Assembly (NCBI GenBank): GCA_946886185.1
Contig: CAMPIC010000111.1
Location: forward strand, 1-7,830
DNA length: 7,830 nt
Source of the DNA: an uncultured bacterium
GTDB lineage: Bacteria > Eisenbacteria > RBG-16-71-46 > CAIMUX01
Direction: 5' to 3'
Shown piece after piece: positions 6,896 to 7,830 of the stretch (positions are counted from its first letter, which is position 1; each line of letters starts with the position of its first letter). Below the pieces are notes generated by a model. It worked only from the letters and a program-made list of their open reading frames with translations. It was not told the origin of the DNA and did not search any database. The position numbers and the translations under genes are program-made.

Positions 6896-7375
6896 ATGAA
6901 GAGGCAGGGGGAGAGCCGCCCGTCGGAAGCCCGGAGAGATCCGCCGAAGGAAGGGATCGAGCATCTGTCCAGCCGCCATCTGCGGTTCGGTTGGTGGTGT
7001 CTCCTGGTCTTTCTCAGCATGGGTCTGGTGCTGGAAGCGCTGCACGGATTCAAGGTGGACTTGTATCTCAACGTCGCGAACGAGACGCGGCGGCTGATGT
7101 GGACACTGGCCCACGCGCATGGGACCTTGCTCTCCCTCGTCAACATCGCCTTCGGGTTGACGCTGGCGGCCCGGCGCGCGGCGCCGTCTCGAGGGTCGTT
7201 CGCGTCGCGGGCTCTGATCGCGGCCACTATCTTGCTCCCGGGAGGTTTTTTCCTCGGCGGACTCGTGATTTACGGCGGCGATCCCGGATTGGGAGTCCTG
7301 CTGGTGCCGATTGCGGGGGCGTTGCTCCTGGTGGCGGTGTTCCTGATCGCGCGTGGGGTCAGCGCGAGAGACTGA
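6896..7375 (+). CDS. Small four-helix integral membrane protein with HAHG motif, function unknown
   Basis: The product has 159 residues and no family I can name with certainty. Predicted helices lie at about 31-50, 69-92, 104-126 and 130-152. The Arg/Lys-rich N-terminus, the ARRAAPSRG loop between helices 2 and 3 and the C-terminal RGVSARD suggest that both ends are cytoplasmic. H50 (LEALHGF), at the end of helix 1, and H73/H75 (AHAHG), at the start of helix 2, would then lie together near the periplasmic face, a setting suited to heme b or metal binding. An HxH in a second helix is reminiscent of small proteins related to subunit I of heme-copper oxidases, but that is only a resemblance. The gene follows the octaheme cytochrome by 74 bp on the same strand, so a role as its membrane electron-transfer or assembly partner is the simplest inference. 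Confidence 0.88.
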   Translation: MKRQGESRPSEARRDPPKEGIEHLSSRHLRFGWWCLLVFLSMGLVLEALHGFKVDLYLNVANETRRLMWTLAHAHGTLLSLVNIAFGLTLAARRAAPSRGSFASRALIAATILLPGGFFLGGLVIYGGDPGLGVLLVPIAGALLLVAVFLIARGVSARD

Positions 7376-7399
7376 CCGTGCTGCCTCGCCCGCCCGGTC

Positions 7400-7426
7400 G
7401 ATCCGGTGCCGGCGCGGATCCGGTGC
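7400..7426 (+). repeat. Combined direct and inverted repeat GATCCGGTGC / GATCCG-CGGATC
   Basis: GATCCGGTGC occurs at 7400-7409 and 7417-7426 (17-bp period). GATCCG at 7400-7405 is also the inverted complement of CGGATC at 7415-7420, with a 9-nt loop that contains GCCGGC. No T-run follows, so it is not a standard terminator. It could be an operator for the downstream gene or a chance product of high GC. Confidence 0.35.
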
Positions 7427-7447
7427 ATCGCGGACTCATCACAATGC

Positions 7448-7453
7448 GGGAGG
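7448..7453 (+). promoter_or_regulatory. Strong ribosome binding site deciding the last gene's start
   Basis: GGGAGG lies 7 nt before the ATG at 7461. The ATG is followed directly by a typical signal peptide, so both signals agree on this start. The nearby ATG at 7444 is out of frame and stops after five codons. Confidence 0.7.
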
Positions 7454-7460
7454 TTCTTTG

Positions 7461-7830
7461 ATGCGCACCAACTTCGCGTTTCTCGGTTCGATCGCACTCT
7501 GCCTGGCCGCGTCGGAAGCGCCGGCGCAGAGCCTCAACATCGATTTCGGCGTGCTCGGTGACGCGCCCGGCGCGGCATACGGCGCGGCGGGCCAGGCCGG
7601 CTACTGGAACGACATCGGCGTGCTCACCACCGCCCGAATCCCGCTCCGCGGATTGGATGGCCAGCTCACTGCCGTGGTGATCTACGGAATCGGCGGAACC
7701 CAGATGCTCACCCACGACCATCCGCTTTCGACCGGCGACGATGACGCCCTGGTCGACGACATGCTGATCGGATTCAACGATCCCGTCGATGTCTGCGTCT
7801 GGATCCAGAACTTGCAGGACGGCTACTACG
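7461..7830 (+). CDS. Secreted protein of unknown function, 3' partial
   Basis: The first 123 codons lie in the window and the frame continues past the right edge. Residues 1-22 form a signal peptide: R2, a hydrophobic core FAFLGSIALCLAA, and a likely signal peptidase I site at APA22-Q23. C14 is not in a proper lipobox, as L13 precedes it. The mature part begins with SLNIDFG, then AYGAAGQAGYWNDIG, VVIYG and a Gly/Asp-rich GDDDALVDDMLIG stretch, followed by VCVWIQNLQDGYY. This style (NIDFG, a YWN-like motif, then DALVDDML and an 'L..G.Y' strand) resembles beta-rich secreted hypothetical proteins of planctomycete and Eisenbacteria-like genomes, often with a C-terminal anchor that would lie beyond this window. 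I do not recognise an enzyme. Its position 85 bp after the membrane protein gene does not prove a shared operon. Confidence 0.83.
   Translation, partial: MRTNFAFLGSIALCLAASEAPAQSLNIDFGVLGDAPGAAYGAAGQAGYWNDIGVLTTARIPLRGLDGQLTAVVIYGIGGTQMLTHDHPLSTGDDDALVDDMLIGFNDPVDVCVWIQNLQDGYY

Larger units (their letters stand above)
7376..7460 (+). other. 85-bp intergenic gap before the secreted-protein gene
   Basis: The gap is GC-rich and holds the repeat structure at 7400-7426 and a strong ribosome binding site near its end. No T-tract terminator and no recognisable -35/-10 pair were seen. It is long enough for a promoter, so the last gene may be a separate transcription unit. Confidence 0.35.

Noticed and set aside
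7491..7505. Lipoprotein lipobox around C14 of the last gene
   Set aside because: Leu precedes the Cys where Gly, Ala or Ser is expected, and a standard signal peptidase I site (APA-Q) follows.

Overview
The window is GC-rich bacterial DNA, almost entirely coding, with all genes on the + strand. Two kinds of protein architecture suggest the source. The first is a giant secreted protein made of ASH/choice-of-anchor-D repeats, GACC cysteine repeats and a C-terminal FlgD-like Ig domain. The second is a large octaheme cytochrome of a type I associate with Planctomycetes and uncultured FCB-group-like lineages. Together they point to an environmental, probably uncultured bacterium such as Candidatus Eisenbacteria/Krumholzibacteriota or a planctomycete relative. 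This is inferred from protein style; no rRNA or marker gene is present.

Layout. (1) 3-4769: the 3' 1588 codons of a very long surface/secreted protein that is already open at the left edge. It has eight ASH-like Ig repeats (the first incomplete) with four invariant Cys each, then seven repeats of about 38-40 residues with six Cys each, then a Cys-poor C-terminal part ending in a FlgD-like/T9SS-like sorting-type domain. (2) 4779-6821: a membrane-anchored c-type cytochrome with eight CXXCH motifs and a HEAT-like tail. Its Shine-Dalgarno sequence overlaps the stop codon of gene 1. (3) 6896-7375: a small four-helix membrane protein with a membrane-embedded HxH motif. (4) 7461 to the right edge: the first 123 codons of a secreted protein with a signal peptide. 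The two gaps between genes (74 and 85 bp) hold good ribosome binding sites and small inverted or direct repeats, but no convincing terminator.

How the genes may work together. Genes 2 and 3 look like an electron-transfer pair: a periplasmic octaheme domain tethered by two N-terminal helices, and an integral membrane partner whose histidines are predicted to lie near the periplasmic face and could bind heme or metal. The reaction is unknown. Genes 1 and 4 are exported, non-catalytic-looking proteins; their link to the redox genes is only by position. No RNA genes, mobile elements or CRISPR arrays were seen.
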